DNA of 56,459 nt from positions 1 to 56,459 of the forward strand of contig JAITVH010000067.1 of NCBI GenBank assembly GCA_031285905.1, written 5' to 3'. A program made the translations under genes and the position numbers. The notes under the pieces were generated by a model. It searched no databases. It saw nothing but the letters and a program-made list of their open reading frames with translations, and was not told the DNA's origin. Below, piece by piece: positions 24,911-34,153 of the stretch. Positions within the stretch are counted from its first letter, which is position 1. The number at the start of each line of letters is the position of its first letter. This stretch comes from Prevotella sp. (GTDB lineage Bacteria; Bacteroidota; Bacteroidia; Bacteroidales; Dysgonomonadaceae).

Positions 24911-27415
24911 TCATTTACTTGTATCCAGAGCTGCGTCTATCAAAGCCGCCATATCTTGAAAGTGACTGCGTTTAACCCCTGATGAAGATGCTGCCGCATT
25001 CTTGATATTTTGGCGAAGTTCTATCAAATGAGTTCGTACAATTCCGGTTGCATCAGATGCTTGTACTCCCTGCTGGTTTTTAGGATCGATGATATTGATC
25101 AGTGCATTTACATAGTTCTTCTGTAGATTTCGACGATAAATATCAACTTGCTTTCCATTAGTCAGTTCTGCCCATGCTCCTTTTTTAAGATCGGCAAACA
25201 TGTTAAGAGCGGTATATGCCTCATTCCCATAATATGCCTCATAACGCAACAACTTATCGATAGTATATTTATTGATCAGGCGATCAACGATTCTCTTTTG
25301 TACATTACCTATTGAATTTATCGGATCTACGTATGCTTTTTCTATTAGATCCCTGTCAATGAGCCACTCAGGTGTCTTAAATAGTTGTTCGCCCAGGAAC
25401 TGCATCGCTTCTTTTTGAATAGAGGCAGGAACAAATTCTTTCGATTTTCCGTTTTGCTCAACAAGGGTAGGAGTACTATAGATTCCTCCGACATTAGTGG
25501 TCACATGTCCCATGTATCTATTGAATTGCCCTACGACTTCGTTGTAGATAGAATATGCGTTGTCGTACCCTTTGTTTGGTTCATATGTCCATTTCAATAT
25601 TTCAGGAACGATGCGTTGCAGATTTTTGATACCATAGCTACCGGCCAGCATAGCATTATCCCCCAAGTCTTCACTCTGATTGCGTGGATCGTCACGGTCT
25701 GTTTCGGTACCGAAGGTAAATCGTTTATCACTATTCAGTTTCTCGATGATTGTCTTGTTTGAGAACGGAAGTTCATCTTCCGGCGTTTTGTATTGCGGCA
25801 GGTATCTGTATCCCCATTCAATAGACCAGTCATCATAAATACCTATACGTGGGAAAAGCCCTTTTTCTGAAATATTATCCTCCGGTTGTGCCACATAATT
25901 GAACCGGGCATAATCCATAATGGAAGGGGTGTGGCCATTAGCTTCCACCCATTCTTTATCTCTCAGTCTCTCAACGGGTACGGTTGCAGATGAACCAAAA
26001 TTGTGACGCAGGCCGAGGGTATGCCCTACCTCGTGCGAAGAAACGAATCTGATAAGTTGTCCCATCAACTCGTCATCATAATTCATTGTTTGGGCACGTT
26101 CGTCAAGAGGGCCGCATTGTATCAGATACCAGTTGCGAAGGAGCAACATCACATTGTGATACCAGTTGATGTGGCTTTCCATAATTTCGCCACTACGAGG
26201 ATCATTTACATGTGGGCCGCTGGCATTTGGTATATCGGATGGTTTATAAACGATTACCGAATGGCGCGCGTCTTCCATGCTCCATGTGGAGTCGTTAGGG
26301 GCTTCGAGTCCTACAATCGCATTTTTGAAACCTGCTTTTTCAAATGCTTTTTGCCAGTCATTCACTCCGGCCAGAAGATATGGTACCCATTTTTTAGGAG
26401 TCGCAGGATCTATATAATATACAATCTGTTTTTTAGGTTCTACCAGTTCCCCGTTCAGGTATCTTTGCAGGTCTTCATCTTTAGGTTCCAATCTCCAACG
26501 GGTTATTTTTGTTTTGTATTCTATCCCCTGAGGATTTGTATCGAAGTCGGTATGTCTAACGCCAAAATAGGCTACACGTCCATCAAATAAACGCGGTTTC
26601 ATTGGCTCTTTTGGCAGCAAGACCATCGAGCTGTTCAGTTCAAATGTCATAGGGTCTGTAGGAAAATATTGTGCCATATGCTGAGGAAAACCCTGAGGCA
26701 TTGTTTGTGAAAATGTTTTTACCGTTTTTATCTCTACATTTATCGGAAATGCTTTGATGGTATCGACATAGCTTTTATCTGCTGCGTAATTACCGACTCC
26801 TCTCGATTTTTTTGTATTATTATTAAAGAAAAATACGTTATTATCTCCATTCAGAAAATCGGTAATATCTATTACAGTGTTTTGCTTGTTGTTTATTGTA
26901 TCTTTATTTATTGTCTGTATCGCGAAGGTTGCAGCGATAGGTTGTATATTGGAATTTTTGACAGACATATACATTCCCAAAGTATCCGTAGCCTTTTCGT
27001 AATAAGAAATTGTTCTTATAAAGACTTTATTATTAGGCCCTTTTTCGAAGCGGATCACATTCTCTCCTATATGGTCTCCCGGATAACCAACGGCTGATTT
27101 ATACGGGTTTACGGGAGCTTTCGAAATCCGGTTCACCACAAGTATGTCCCTTTCGAAAATAGAGTCGGGAAGTTCAAAGTAATATTTGTCTTTGACTTTG
27201 TGTACATCAAAGAAGCCTTTATTAGTCTTTGCTTCTTTTGTGATTATCTCATCGTAAGCCTTAAGCCCCGATGCAGGCGCAGCCGGTTTTGCCGCAGGTG
27301 CAGCTGCTTCTTTTTTTTCTTCTTTCTTCTTTTTCTTGAAAGGCCAGATTTGTGCATTACTGCCTAATGTCCCAGCTATCAGTAGGAGTACAATGGTGAA
27401 GCTTTTTTTAGTCAT
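24911..27415 (-). CDS. Zinc-dependent metalloprotease, DUF5117/DUF4953 type
   Basis: This 834-residue exported protease has a signal peptide (through SNAQ, about residue 21), then a Lys/Glu- and Ala/Pro-rich spacer (about 25-52). DUF5118- and DUF5117-like regions follow. The catalytic DUF4953-type domain holds the metzincin motif HEVGHTLGLRH at about residue 461, with a Met-turn candidate SIMDYARFNY about 40 residues later. Families of this kind are common in Bacteroidetes envelopes; the substrate is unknown. It lies 30 bases before the GH18-fold lipoprotein on the same strand. Confidence 0.92.
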   Translation of the reverse strand: MTKKSFTIVLLLIAGTLGSNAQIWPFKKKKKEEKKEAAAPAAKPAAPASGLKAYDEIITKEAKTNKGFFDVHKVKDKYYFELPDSIFERDILVVNRISKAPVNPYKSAVGYPGDHIGENVIRFEKGPNNKVFIRTISYYEKATDTLGMYMSVKNSNIQPIAATFAIQTINKDTINNKQNTVIDITDFLNGDNNVFFFNNNTKKSRGVGNYAADKSYVDTIKAFPINVEIKTVKTFSQTMPQGFPQHMAQYFPTDPMTFELNSSMVLLPKEPMKPRLFDGRVAYFGVRHTDFDTNPQGIEYKTKITRWRLEPKDEDLQRYLNGELVEPKKQIVYYIDPATPKKWVPYLLAGVNDWQKAFEKAGFKNAIVGLEAPNDSTWSMEDARHSVIVYKPSDIPNASGPHVNDPRSGEIMESHINWYHNVMLLLRNWYLIQCGPLDERAQTMNYDDELMGQLIRFVSSHEVGHTLGLRHNFGSSATVPVERLRDKEWVEANGHTPSIMDYARFNYVAQPEDNISEKGLFPRIGIYDDWSIEWGYRYLPQYKTPEDELPFSNKTIIEKLNSDKRFTFGTETDRDDPRNQSEDLGDNAMLAGSYGIKNLQRIVPEILKWTYEPNKGYDNAYSIYNEVVGQFNRYMGHVTTNVGGIYSTPTLVEQNGKSKEFVPASIQKEAMQFLGEQLFKTPEWLIDRDLIEKAYVDPINSIGNVQKRIVDRLINKYTIDKLLRYEAYYGNEAYTALNMFADLKKGAWAELTNGKQVDIYRRNLQKNYVNALINIIDPKNQQGVQASDATGIVRTHLIELRQNIKNAAASSSGVKRSHFQDMAALIDAALDTSK

Positions 27416-27616
27416 AGTATATTTTATTTAATTAAGCTTAAGATACAAAACTAAGAAAAATACAAATATAAAAATGAGTATCAGGGAGATTTATAAAGCA
27501 AAAAACTGAAATATTGCAATATCATTATAAAAAAAGGGAATACCCTGTCTATTTCATTTTTTCTATCTCTGCTTTATATTGTTTATCAAATACTCTTAAC
27601 CTTTCAACAATATAAT

Positions 27617-27654
27617 AAAAAAGAGATTGCTCCTTTTCAGAAACAATCTCTTTT
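27617..27654 (-). terminator. Terminator of rpsO
   Basis: AAAAGAGATTG (27619-27629) pairs perfectly with 27644-27654. On the minus strand the hairpin is followed by a T-rich run, and it lies 23 bases beyond the rpsO stop codon. Confidence 0.85.
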
Positions 27655-27676
27655 AAGTTTTCTCGACACGAAAGAA

Positions 27677-27946
27677 TTACTTTCTTAAGCCCAGTTCTTT
27701 GATAATAGCGCGATATCTTTCGATGTCGTTAGCTATCAGATAATCAAGTAAACGACGACGTTTACCTACAAGGCGTCTTAATGATCTTTCTGTGTTATAG
27801 TCCTTCTTATTTAACTTCAAGTGTTCAGTTAAATGCGAAATACGGTATGAAAACAATGCTATCTGAGCTTCAGGTGAGCCAGTATCAGTGTTAGACTTTC
27901 CGTACTTTGCGAAGAGTTCTTGCTTTTTAGCTGAGTCTAAGTACAT
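27677..27946 (-). CDS. rpsO: Ribosomal protein S15
   Basis: This 89-residue protein of the 30S subunit binds the 16S rRNA central domain with S6 and S18. The family's GSPEAQIALFSYRISHLTEHL, and LRRLVGKRRRLLDYL near residues 56-70, identify it at once. It has its own promoter (27981-28011) and terminator, so it is monocistronic. Confidence 0.98.
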   Translation of the reverse strand: MYLDSAKKQELFAKYGKSNTDTGSPEAQIALFSYRISHLTEHLKLNKKDYNTERSLRRLVGKRRRLLDYLIANDIERYRAIIKELGLRK

Positions 27947-27980
27947 AGTTATTATTTAATAATTTATTAAAAACGAGGTG

Positions 27981-28011
27981 CAAAGATAAAACTTAATTTT
28001 TGATATACAAA
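27981..28011 (-). promoter_or_regulatory. Bacteroidetes-type promoter of rpsO
   Basis: On the minus strand TTTG (28008-28011) is followed after 19 bases by TATCTTTG (27981-27988), the -33/-7 consensus for the primary sigma factor of this phylum. Transcription should start near 27974. Confidence 0.85.
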
Positions 28012-28045
28012 TCTTTATCGGTGCATTTTATCCGATTTTTTAAAC

Positions 28046-28417
28046 CTAAAACGGTAGGTCATCACCACTATCTCCACTGAAATCTACAGGAGGAGCTGAT
28101 GGGGCGGGTTGATTGCCTGCTCCATAAGGTGCCGAAGGTTCAGGAGTTCCGGCTCCGGCAGGCTCTATCTTCCATGCTCTGAGATCGGTGTACCAGTTCC
28201 CGTTATATTCCCGGCTCTCTGCATCGAAAGATACATCAAGGATATTCCCAATCTGAAGTACCGACTCATTTATTTTGTCACCCCAAAGTGTAACACATAC
28301 TTTTTTGGGGTACATACCGTCAGTCTCAAGTATAATATTTTGTTTTCTCCATTCTCCATTCTTTCCCATTCCCGTTTGAACAGGAAGCACCTGAATTAAT
28401 TTTGCTGTTAATTGCAT
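28046..28417 (-). CDS. DUF3127 OB-fold-like protein with SSB-type C-terminal tip
   Basis: This 123-residue protein belongs to DUF3127, found almost only in Bacteroidetes. Residues 1-85 form a beta-rich domain (MQLTAKLIQVLPVQ, VCVTLWGD, LRAWKIEP) like an OB fold. A Gly/Pro/Ala-rich linker follows. The protein ends in SGDSGDDLPF, very like the acidic DDIPF tip by which single-strand binding protein recruits partners. I infer single-strand DNA binding or interaction with the SSB partner network; direct evidence is lacking. Confidence 0.85.
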   Translation of the reverse strand: MQLTAKLIQVLPVQTGMGKNGEWRKQNIILETDGMYPKKVCVTLWGDKINESVLQIGNILDVSFDAESREYNGNWYTDLRAWKIEPAGAGTPEPSAPYGAGNQPAPSAPPVDFSGDSGDDLPF

Positions 28418-28523
28418 TGTATATAATTTTTTTGTTATTCAAATTGGCGGATAAAGGTACAAAAAAATCTTATATTACCGAAGGTATGATTCAACAAATA
28501 AGGCGAATACATCTATGGTTTTT

Positions 28524-29525
28524 TTAAGGAGCTACTTCCCTGTTTTTTCTCATATCAAATTCTACCAGGATTGGGAGATGATCGGATGGATGCCAGAAGT
28601 TGCTTAGTTTTTGCGGATCGCGGACAGGGGTTGTATAATCGTCCGAGAGCACATCTGCCCACACTATGCGGTCGTAGAGAGGGGCAGTACAATAGGCAAA
28701 GTCGATGCGTGACTTTCCGTGTATCGTGGTTTTGAACTCATTAGGGTATTGGTCTGCGATAATGTCCATGTAAGGGGTGTTGTGTTGTATATAGTCATGA
28801 ACCAGCAGGCGGGAATCGTCTTCCGGATATTTATAGGACCAATTGTCGCGCTGGGAACGGGCATTGAAATCTCCTGCCATAAACCACATTTGACCGGCAG
28901 CGTCGGGAACACTTTCGATGGTGTGTTTACAGATATATTCTATTTCCATGCGGCGGTAGTGGTCACCTCCGTTTTCGGCACTGCTAGCTTCCTTGTTTTG
29001 GGTTTGGAAAGCAAATTTCTGAGGCCATAGGTGTAGACTTACGAAATTGAGTGTAAAACCGTTTACTTCTATACGGGCCCATCCGGCTCCGTGGGTAACG
29101 ATACTATCCGGTTTGGCACCTATGATACGTTCAACATTTTCAATCGGGTATTTCGAAGTGATTACCTGTGGATAATTGTCGCGGTGTCCGCCTACATACC
29201 AGTATCGATGTCCGTAACGCACAGCCAACTCACCCCAGCCATCAATCAGATAGCGATCTTCGGGCGGCATCGCATCGGCTGTTCCGGATAAAAAAATAGA
29301 CTGGGCTTCGCTCCATATGCAAATGTCGGGTTGTTGTTCGCTTACCCATCTTACGAAAGCGCTGTAGTTATCGTCTTGCCCCGACCACATCCCATTCTGA
29401 ATATTCCAGTATAGTACACGCATATTGTTTGAGGGAGGGTTGGCTGAATAAGATGGCAAAACCATTGCAAGAACAGCGATACATGTGGCAAATAGGCTTC
29501 GAAGAGTATATATGCTTTTTTTCAT
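28524..29525 (-). CDS. Endonuclease/exonuclease/phosphatase family protein, exported
   Basis: The 333-residue protein from ATG 29525 has a signal peptide (MKKSIYTLRSLF to SYSA). The frame extends eight codons upstream, but that would bury the signal. The EEP fold is shown by MRVLYWNIQNG at the start, ICIWSEAQS with the metal-binding Glu, MAGDFNARSQRDNW, and the closing SDHLPILVEF with the catalytic Asp-His. Members cut phosphodiester or phosphomonoester bonds in nucleic acids, lipids or inositol phosphates; the periplasmic substrate here is unknown. Confidence 0.88.
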   Translation of the reverse strand: MKKSIYTLRSLFATCIAVLAMVLPSYSANPPSNNMRVLYWNIQNGMWSGQDDNYSAFVRWVSEQQPDICIWSEAQSIFLSGTADAMPPEDRYLIDGWGELAVRYGHRYWYVGGHRDNYPQVITSKYPIENVERIIGAKPDSIVTHGAGWARIEVNGFTLNFVSLHLWPQKFAFQTQNKEASSAENGGDHYRRMEIEYICKHTIESVPDAAGQMWFMAGDFNARSQRDNWSYKYPEDDSRLLVHDYIQHNTPYMDIIADQYPNEFKTTIHGKSRIDFAYCTAPLYDRIVWADVLSDDYTTPVRDPQKLSNFWHPSDHLPILVEFDMRKNREVAP

Positions 29526-29559
29526 TAAGTATATAGTTTGATAAGACAACAGAGAAATG

Positions 29560-30690
29560 TCAACTTTCGTCGAAAGGGATGATTCCCTGTCCTTTTTCTG
29601 CAGCCTGCATTTTCTCGGCAGTAGTGATAAATTCTTTGTAATATGATAAGAGCAATGTAGTTAATGGGATAGCTATAATCATTCCCACTATACCAAGTAA
29701 TGAACCCCAGACGGAAAGCGATAACAGGATTATTGCCGGGTTCAGTCCCATAGCTTTTCCCATGATACGCGGCACAAGAAACAAATCCATTATACATTGA
29801 ACAGTTACATACACGAGAGCAACCAACCCGATCATTACCCAAAAACTATCGTCCGTTTGAGAAGCACGTAACCAACAGAGGAGTATAGCAGGAGGGAATG
29901 TTATTACCTGCAAATACGGGATCATATGAACCAGGCCAACTATGATGCCGAACATAATAGCCAATGGTAGGCCTATAATTTGAAATCCGGTTGCATACAG
30001 GAATGCAAGAATCAGACATATAAATGCCTGATGCCTGAAATACTTATTCATGCTGGTTTCTACATCTACTGTTATACGTCCCACTACTTCACGGTATTTT
30101 GGGGGGATCAGGAATCGCCATAACTCATTGATTTTGTCATAATCCAACAAGATAAAGATCAGGTAAAGTATAACGATGAAGACAACTGTAAGCCCGAGTA
30201 AAAATGAAATGGTATTGGAGAATAACGATTCAACAATGGGAGTTAAGAATTGGAATATTTCTGTTACGTTTTCCTTTGTCAATGTGTTCTGTAGCTCTTT
30301 AAAATCCACATATCTGGCGATTACATCGGCAACACTTACAGGTATTCCGTTCTGTGCAATAGAAGAAAGTTCATAGCTCGCTATCAAATTGTTGATCTGC
30401 CATATCTCATTCTCTATCATTGGCACAAGGATGAAGTCCAGAGCGGTTCCTACTCCTGCGACAGAAAGTAAAGTAAGGATAACGGCGACAGGATGAGGAA
30501 GGTTTAGTTTCCGCTTGAAAAAACGGACAATAGGATTAAGCATGTATGCCAATAGCCAGGCTATGAGAAAGGGAAGCAATACGCTCCTGAGAATATATAG
30601 GAGATAAAGTGCGGCGGCAAATGCAACAGTACTGATTAATAAACGAATGGCTCTATCGAAGGTAAAGGGTTTTTCAAAAGGCTGGCTCAT
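29560..30690 (-). CDS. AI-2E/PerM family transporter
   Basis: This is a 376-residue membrane protein with about seven hydrophobic segments and the UPF0118 pattern: a long polar stretch (about 110-150), LTVVFIVILYLIFILLDYDKI, and the conserved PRIMGKAMGLNPAIILLSL near the C-terminus. The family includes TqsA and proton antiporters; the cargo cannot be read. It reads away from the PBP4 gene, with which it may share overlapping -7 boxes at 30825-30840. Confidence 0.92.
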   Translation of the reverse strand: MSQPFEKPFTFDRAIRLLISTVAFAAALYLLYILRSVLLPFLIAWLLAYMLNPIVRFFKRKLNLPHPVAVILTLLSVAGVGTALDFILVPMIENEIWQINNLIASYELSSIAQNGIPVSVADVIARYVDFKELQNTLTKENVTEIFQFLTPIVESLFSNTISFLLGLTVVFIVILYLIFILLDYDKINELWRFLIPPKYREVVGRITVDVETSMNKYFRHQAFICLILAFLYATGFQIIGLPLAIMFGIIVGLVHMIPYLQVITFPPAILLCWLRASQTDDSFWVMIGLVALVYVTVQCIMDLFLVPRIMGKAMGLNPAIILLSLSVWGSLLGIVGMIIAIPLTTLLLSYYKEFITTAEKMQAAEKGQGIIPFDES

Positions 30691-30824
30691 TGTCAGATAT
30701 ATTAAAAATTCTTATTGTAAAATAAGGTTTGACACTTGTTCATTAGCTATTCAATCCAATATAATAACAAGCAGTCATTATAGCTTTGAATACGACATTC
30801 ATGTAAACTTTTACTTAAATTATC

Positions 30825-30840
30825 TATCTTTACAAAGATA
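30825..30840. promoter_or_regulatory. Palindrome of overlapping divergent -7 boxes
   Basis: TATCTTTACAAAGATA reads as TATCTTTA on the plus strand and TATCTTTG on the minus strand, both -7-like. It lies 34 bases before the PBP4 start and about 134 before the transporter start. No good -33 box is visible for either. Confidence 0.35.
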
Positions 30841-30874
30841 TTTTATTTTTCCTATTTTCTGTAATATTTCGACA

Positions 30875-32317
30875 ATGATAAAAGTAAAGATTCAATATTT
30901 ATTTCTACTGTTTTTACTCACTCTTCTTACTAATGCTCAAACTAAACAAACCGGAGTTCAGCAGTTTCTTGCCAGTCCGGGACTGAAACATGCGTCTGTG
31001 GGTATATGTGTAAAGGATTTTACAGGCAAAACGATCGTATCGCATAATGCTGACAAATCATATACTCCCGCATCTATATTAAAAGTTGTTACCACAGCGA
31101 CGGCCTTGGAAGTACTTGGTGGAGAATATAAATACAAGACGACTCTATCAAAAGACAAAGGCCAAAGTAACAGGTTATTGATACATGGTTATGGAGATCC
31201 TACTCTGGGTACGGAATTCCTGGACAATACGCCGAATGCATTTCTTTCCCAGTGGACATCAGCTATCAAACAAAATTTTGATTCTGCCAAAAGCCTAGAC
31301 ATCATGGTGATAGATGACTATTTTGGTTATGACGGGGTATCGCATCGCTGGATATATCAGGATATAGGGAATTACTATGCTTCGGGGACATACGGAATCA
31401 GCGTCTATGACAATACATACAAACTATATTTTAATACGATGCGTCAGGATACATGTCCTGTAATATTAAGAACGGAGCCTGTAGTGAATCTCTCTTTTCA
31501 AAACACATTGACATTAAACACTAGCGGACAGGACAATGGTTATATACACGGAGAGCCTTTTTCTACCACCCGCCTGCTTACAGGAAATATTCCTACTGGA
31601 AGATCTTCTTTCAGCATAAAAGGTGATATTCCCAACCCCGGATTATATCTTGGAGAAGTATTGGCTAACCGGTTAATGGACAATGGTTTCTCTATCGGTA
31701 GAGCGGAAACATCCTATGATATGTATTTTAACCAGATGTACGTTAAGAACAAGAAATCGTTTACGGGAGATGTCTTCTATACTCATTTGTCCTTTCCATT
31801 AAAAGATATAATAAAAGACACGAATGTAAGAAGTAATAACCACTATGCCGAACATCTGATCCGTACCGTTGGAAGGACAAAAGACATTGATATTTATTCT
31901 TCGGCGCTGGATAAAGGAATAGAGATAACCAATGAACTATGGAAGGCCAGGGGGTTGGATACGGATGCGCTAATGATGTTTGACGGGAGTGGCTTATCGC
32001 CGGCCAATGCTGTCAGCCCGGCATTTATGTGTGACCTGTTGGTATATATGCAAGCGAAAAGTAGCAATGCCAAGACTTTTTTTGAATCTTTACCGGAAGC
32101 AGGTAAAAACGGAACCGTAAGTAACCGCCTTAAAGGGACAAAACTGGCAGGAAAGATATCTATGAAAAGCGGTAGCATATATGGAGTACAATGCTTTACC
32201 GGATATTATATCGATGGCGAGAAGAAATACACCTTTACAATAATGGTTAATAAATTCACAGGCCCTCGAAGTCAGGTGGTAAGGGCTATTGATCAGTTAT
32301 TGTTGTCGTTATTCTAG
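30875..32317 (+). CDS. dacB: D-alanyl-D-alanine carboxypeptidase/endopeptidase (PBP4, DacB)
   Basis: This is a 480-residue penicillin-binding protein of peptidase family S13. From ATG 30875 there is a signal peptide (to TNAQ, about residue 22). The frame is open further upstream, but that part looks non-coding. Motif 1 is SILK with Ser67 and Lys70, motif 2 is SNN (RSNNHYAEHL) and motif 3 is KSG (SMKSGSIYG). A large insert (about 80-300) is typical of PBP4. It trims cross-links and D-Ala from peptidoglycan in the periplasm. It converges with the DUF1080 gene, 8 bases apart. Confidence 0.93.
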   Translation: MIKVKIQYLFLLFLLTLLTNAQTKQTGVQQFLASPGLKHASVGICVKDFTGKTIVSHNADKSYTPASILKVVTTATALEVLGGEYKYKTTLSKDKGQSNRLLIHGYGDPTLGTEFLDNTPNAFLSQWTSAIKQNFDSAKSLDIMVIDDYFGYDGVSHRWIYQDIGNYYASGTYGISVYDNTYKLYFNTMRQDTCPVILRTEPVVNLSFQNTLTLNTSGQDNGYIHGEPFSTTRLLTGNIPTGRSSFSIKGDIPNPGLYLGEVLANRLMDNGFSIGRAETSYDMYFNQMYVKNKKSFTGDVFYTHLSFPLKDIIKDTNVRSNNHYAEHLIRTVGRTKDIDIYSSALDKGIEITNELWKARGLDTDALMMFDGSGLSPANAVSPAFMCDLLVYMQAKSSNAKTFFESLPEAGKNGTVSNRLKGTKLAGKISMKSGSIYGVQCFTGYYIDGEKKYTFTIMVNKFTGPRSQVVRAIDQLLLSLF

Positions 32318-32325
32318 AACTGCCT

Positions 32326-33213
32326 TTATTCAAAGAATTTCAGATATTCTTCCGGTAACTGAGTGATATCCCTGATTTGTATATCTTTATAGAAAACCTC
32401 AGCTGCTTCACTTTGCAACTGAATCTTTCCTTCTATCAGCGGTTTTACAATATCTCCATCCTTGTAGCTGAGTCCGGATAAGGCCATAGTTACTTTTCCA
32501 TTTACAATATGAAGGCTTTTGCCTTCGAAGCAGATGAGTTCTGCCTCGTTCCATTGGTCGGTGGGTTGTTCTTTGGAATTACTTGCAGCGCAATAATATC
32601 CATTTTCTGTGCCGACACCCATTGTTACAAGCGGAGCATTTGTGTCAAAAACCAATCCTGCGGAATCCTGATGTGCGCGGACAGTCATCTGTGTAGCGCC
32701 AATACACCAGTAATCTCCTGAGTTGCCTTCATCTCCGCTTTGTATAAATTGAAATTCATGGCTCAGCATCCATGTACGCCAATAATCGATACCGCACTCT
32801 CCTTGCGAATGGTAGAGTATTCCTGAATCCATGTCTTTATCGAGGCGCGGTTCCCATTTTTTATCGCCCCATTTAAATTTTAGCCTGAGATGGTAATTCC
32901 TGTAACTTTCCTTTGTGAATACACATCCATATACTTCTCCGCTGATTTTCAGTACGGGCTCATTATTATCTTCTATTACTGTAAATATGTTTTTGTAATT
33001 CGTCCCATAACCTATGGGAAGAATTGTATCCCCGTTAATATCCCCATTGTATCCGTTCTTCATTTCATAACTCAGATACATATCCCATTGCGAAAGATCT
33101 TTATCCAGCAAATCAGTCCAGTTTTCTTCTTTTTGATTATGACAGGAAAATAAAATAATCGATAAAATGATTAGAGATAAATACTTCAGTTCAGTGAAGT
33201 TTATTGTTTTCAT
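32326..33213 (-). CDS. DUF1080 lipoprotein (3-keto-disaccharide hydrolase-like fold)
   Basis: The 295-residue protein from ATG 33213 has a lipoprotein signal (LIILSIILFSCHNQ). The 32 upstream codons of the open frame are not needed. The mature part is one LamG/concanavalin-like DUF1080 domain: LLDKDLSQWDMYLS, FTKESYRNYHLRLKFKWG, SGILYHSQG and ending FYKDIQIRDI. Members bind or cleave glycosides, some as 3-keto-glycoside hydrolases. The exact sugar is unknown. It sits between PBP4 and argB without operon partners. Confidence 0.9.
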   Translation of the reverse strand: MKTINFTELKYLSLIILSIILFSCHNQKEENWTDLLDKDLSQWDMYLSYEMKNGYNGDINGDTILPIGYGTNYKNIFTVIEDNNEPVLKISGEVYGCVFTKESYRNYHLRLKFKWGDKKWEPRLDKDMDSGILYHSQGECGIDYWRTWMLSHEFQFIQSGDEGNSGDYWCIGATQMTVRAHQDSAGLVFDTNAPLVTMGVGTENGYYCAASNSKEQPTDQWNEAELICFEGKSLHIVNGKVTMALSGLSYKDGDIVKPLIEGKIQLQSEAAEVFYKDIQIRDITQLPEEYLKFFE

Positions 33214-33373
33214 AAAAATATCCAATCTTAATTGAGGCAACAAATATACGCAATGTATCAAGACTTGATATACCTGCATTAAAAAAACATCTATACATAG
33301 ATTAAACAATAAAGGTTATTAGTCAATAACTAAAAACTTTTACCTTTGTTGCTCTTTTAGCTTATAATAAAAT

Positions 33374-34141
33374 ATGGAAAAACTGACCATTATAAAAGTA
33401 GGAGGAAAAATAGTTGAAGAGGAAGACTCACAGAAACAACTATTGGCCGATTTTAAGAATATAAAGGGAAATAAACTGCTGGTACATGGAGGAGGGCGCT
33501 CGGCGACTAAACTAGCCGAACGTCTTGGAATAGAAACCAAAATGGTAAACGGACGGCGGATAACCGATAAAGACATGCTTGATGTTGTTACTATGGTTTA
33601 TGGCGGGCTGGTCAATAAAAACATCGTAGCCGGATTACAGGCCTTAGGCGTGAATGCATTGGGGTTGACCGGGGCAGATATGAACCTTATTCGATCTGAG
33701 AAACGCCCTGTGAAAGATATAGATTATGGATATGTAGGTGATGTAAAGGAAGTCAACACTGAGTTTTTATCTACTTTAATTTTACAGGGAATAGTACCCA
33801 TTATTGCTCCTTTAACCCACGACAAGCAGGGGAATATATTAAACACAAATGCTGATACTATCGCCGGAGAAACAGCAAAAGCCCTGGCGAAAGTGTTTGA
33901 TGTCAGCCTTGTTTTCTGCTTCGAGAAAAAAGGTGTGTTGATGGACGAAAATGACGATGAAAGTGTCATAAAAGAACTCAGTAAGAATGACTTTGAGCGA
34001 CTGGTCGCTGAGAAAGTAATACAAGGCGGCATGATTCCTAAATTGGAAAATTCTTTTGATGCTATTGCCGCAGGTGTCAAAGAAGTGATTATCACCCAAG
34101 CTTCCGAGATAGGAAAAGCTTCGGGAACAAGAGTACAATAA
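33374..34141 (+). CDS. argB: Acetylglutamate kinase (ArgB type)
   Basis: This 255-residue amino-acid kinase phosphorylates N-acetylglutamate (or N-succinylglutamate in some Bacteroidetes) in arginine synthesis. The phosphate-binding IIKVGGKIVE and LLVHGGGRSATKLAERLG loops, the NVNADTIAGE-like NTNADTIAGETA and GGMIPKLENSFDAI are all in place. No other arg genes are near. A -7 box TACCTTTG lies at 33341-33348. The gene converges with the TrmH-type methyltransferase gene, 12 bases away. Confidence 0.94.
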   Translation: MEKLTIIKVGGKIVEEEDSQKQLLADFKNIKGNKLLVHGGGRSATKLAERLGIETKMVNGRRITDKDMLDVVTMVYGGLVNKNIVAGLQALGVNALGLTGADMNLIRSEKRPVKDIDYGYVGDVKEVNTEFLSTLILQGIVPIIAPLTHDKQGNILNTNADTIAGETAKALAKVFDVSLVFCFEKKGVLMDENDDESVIKELSKNDFERLVAEKVIQGGMIPKLENSFDAIAAGVKEVIITQASEIGKASGTRVQ

Positions 34142-34153
34142 TAATCGTACAGA

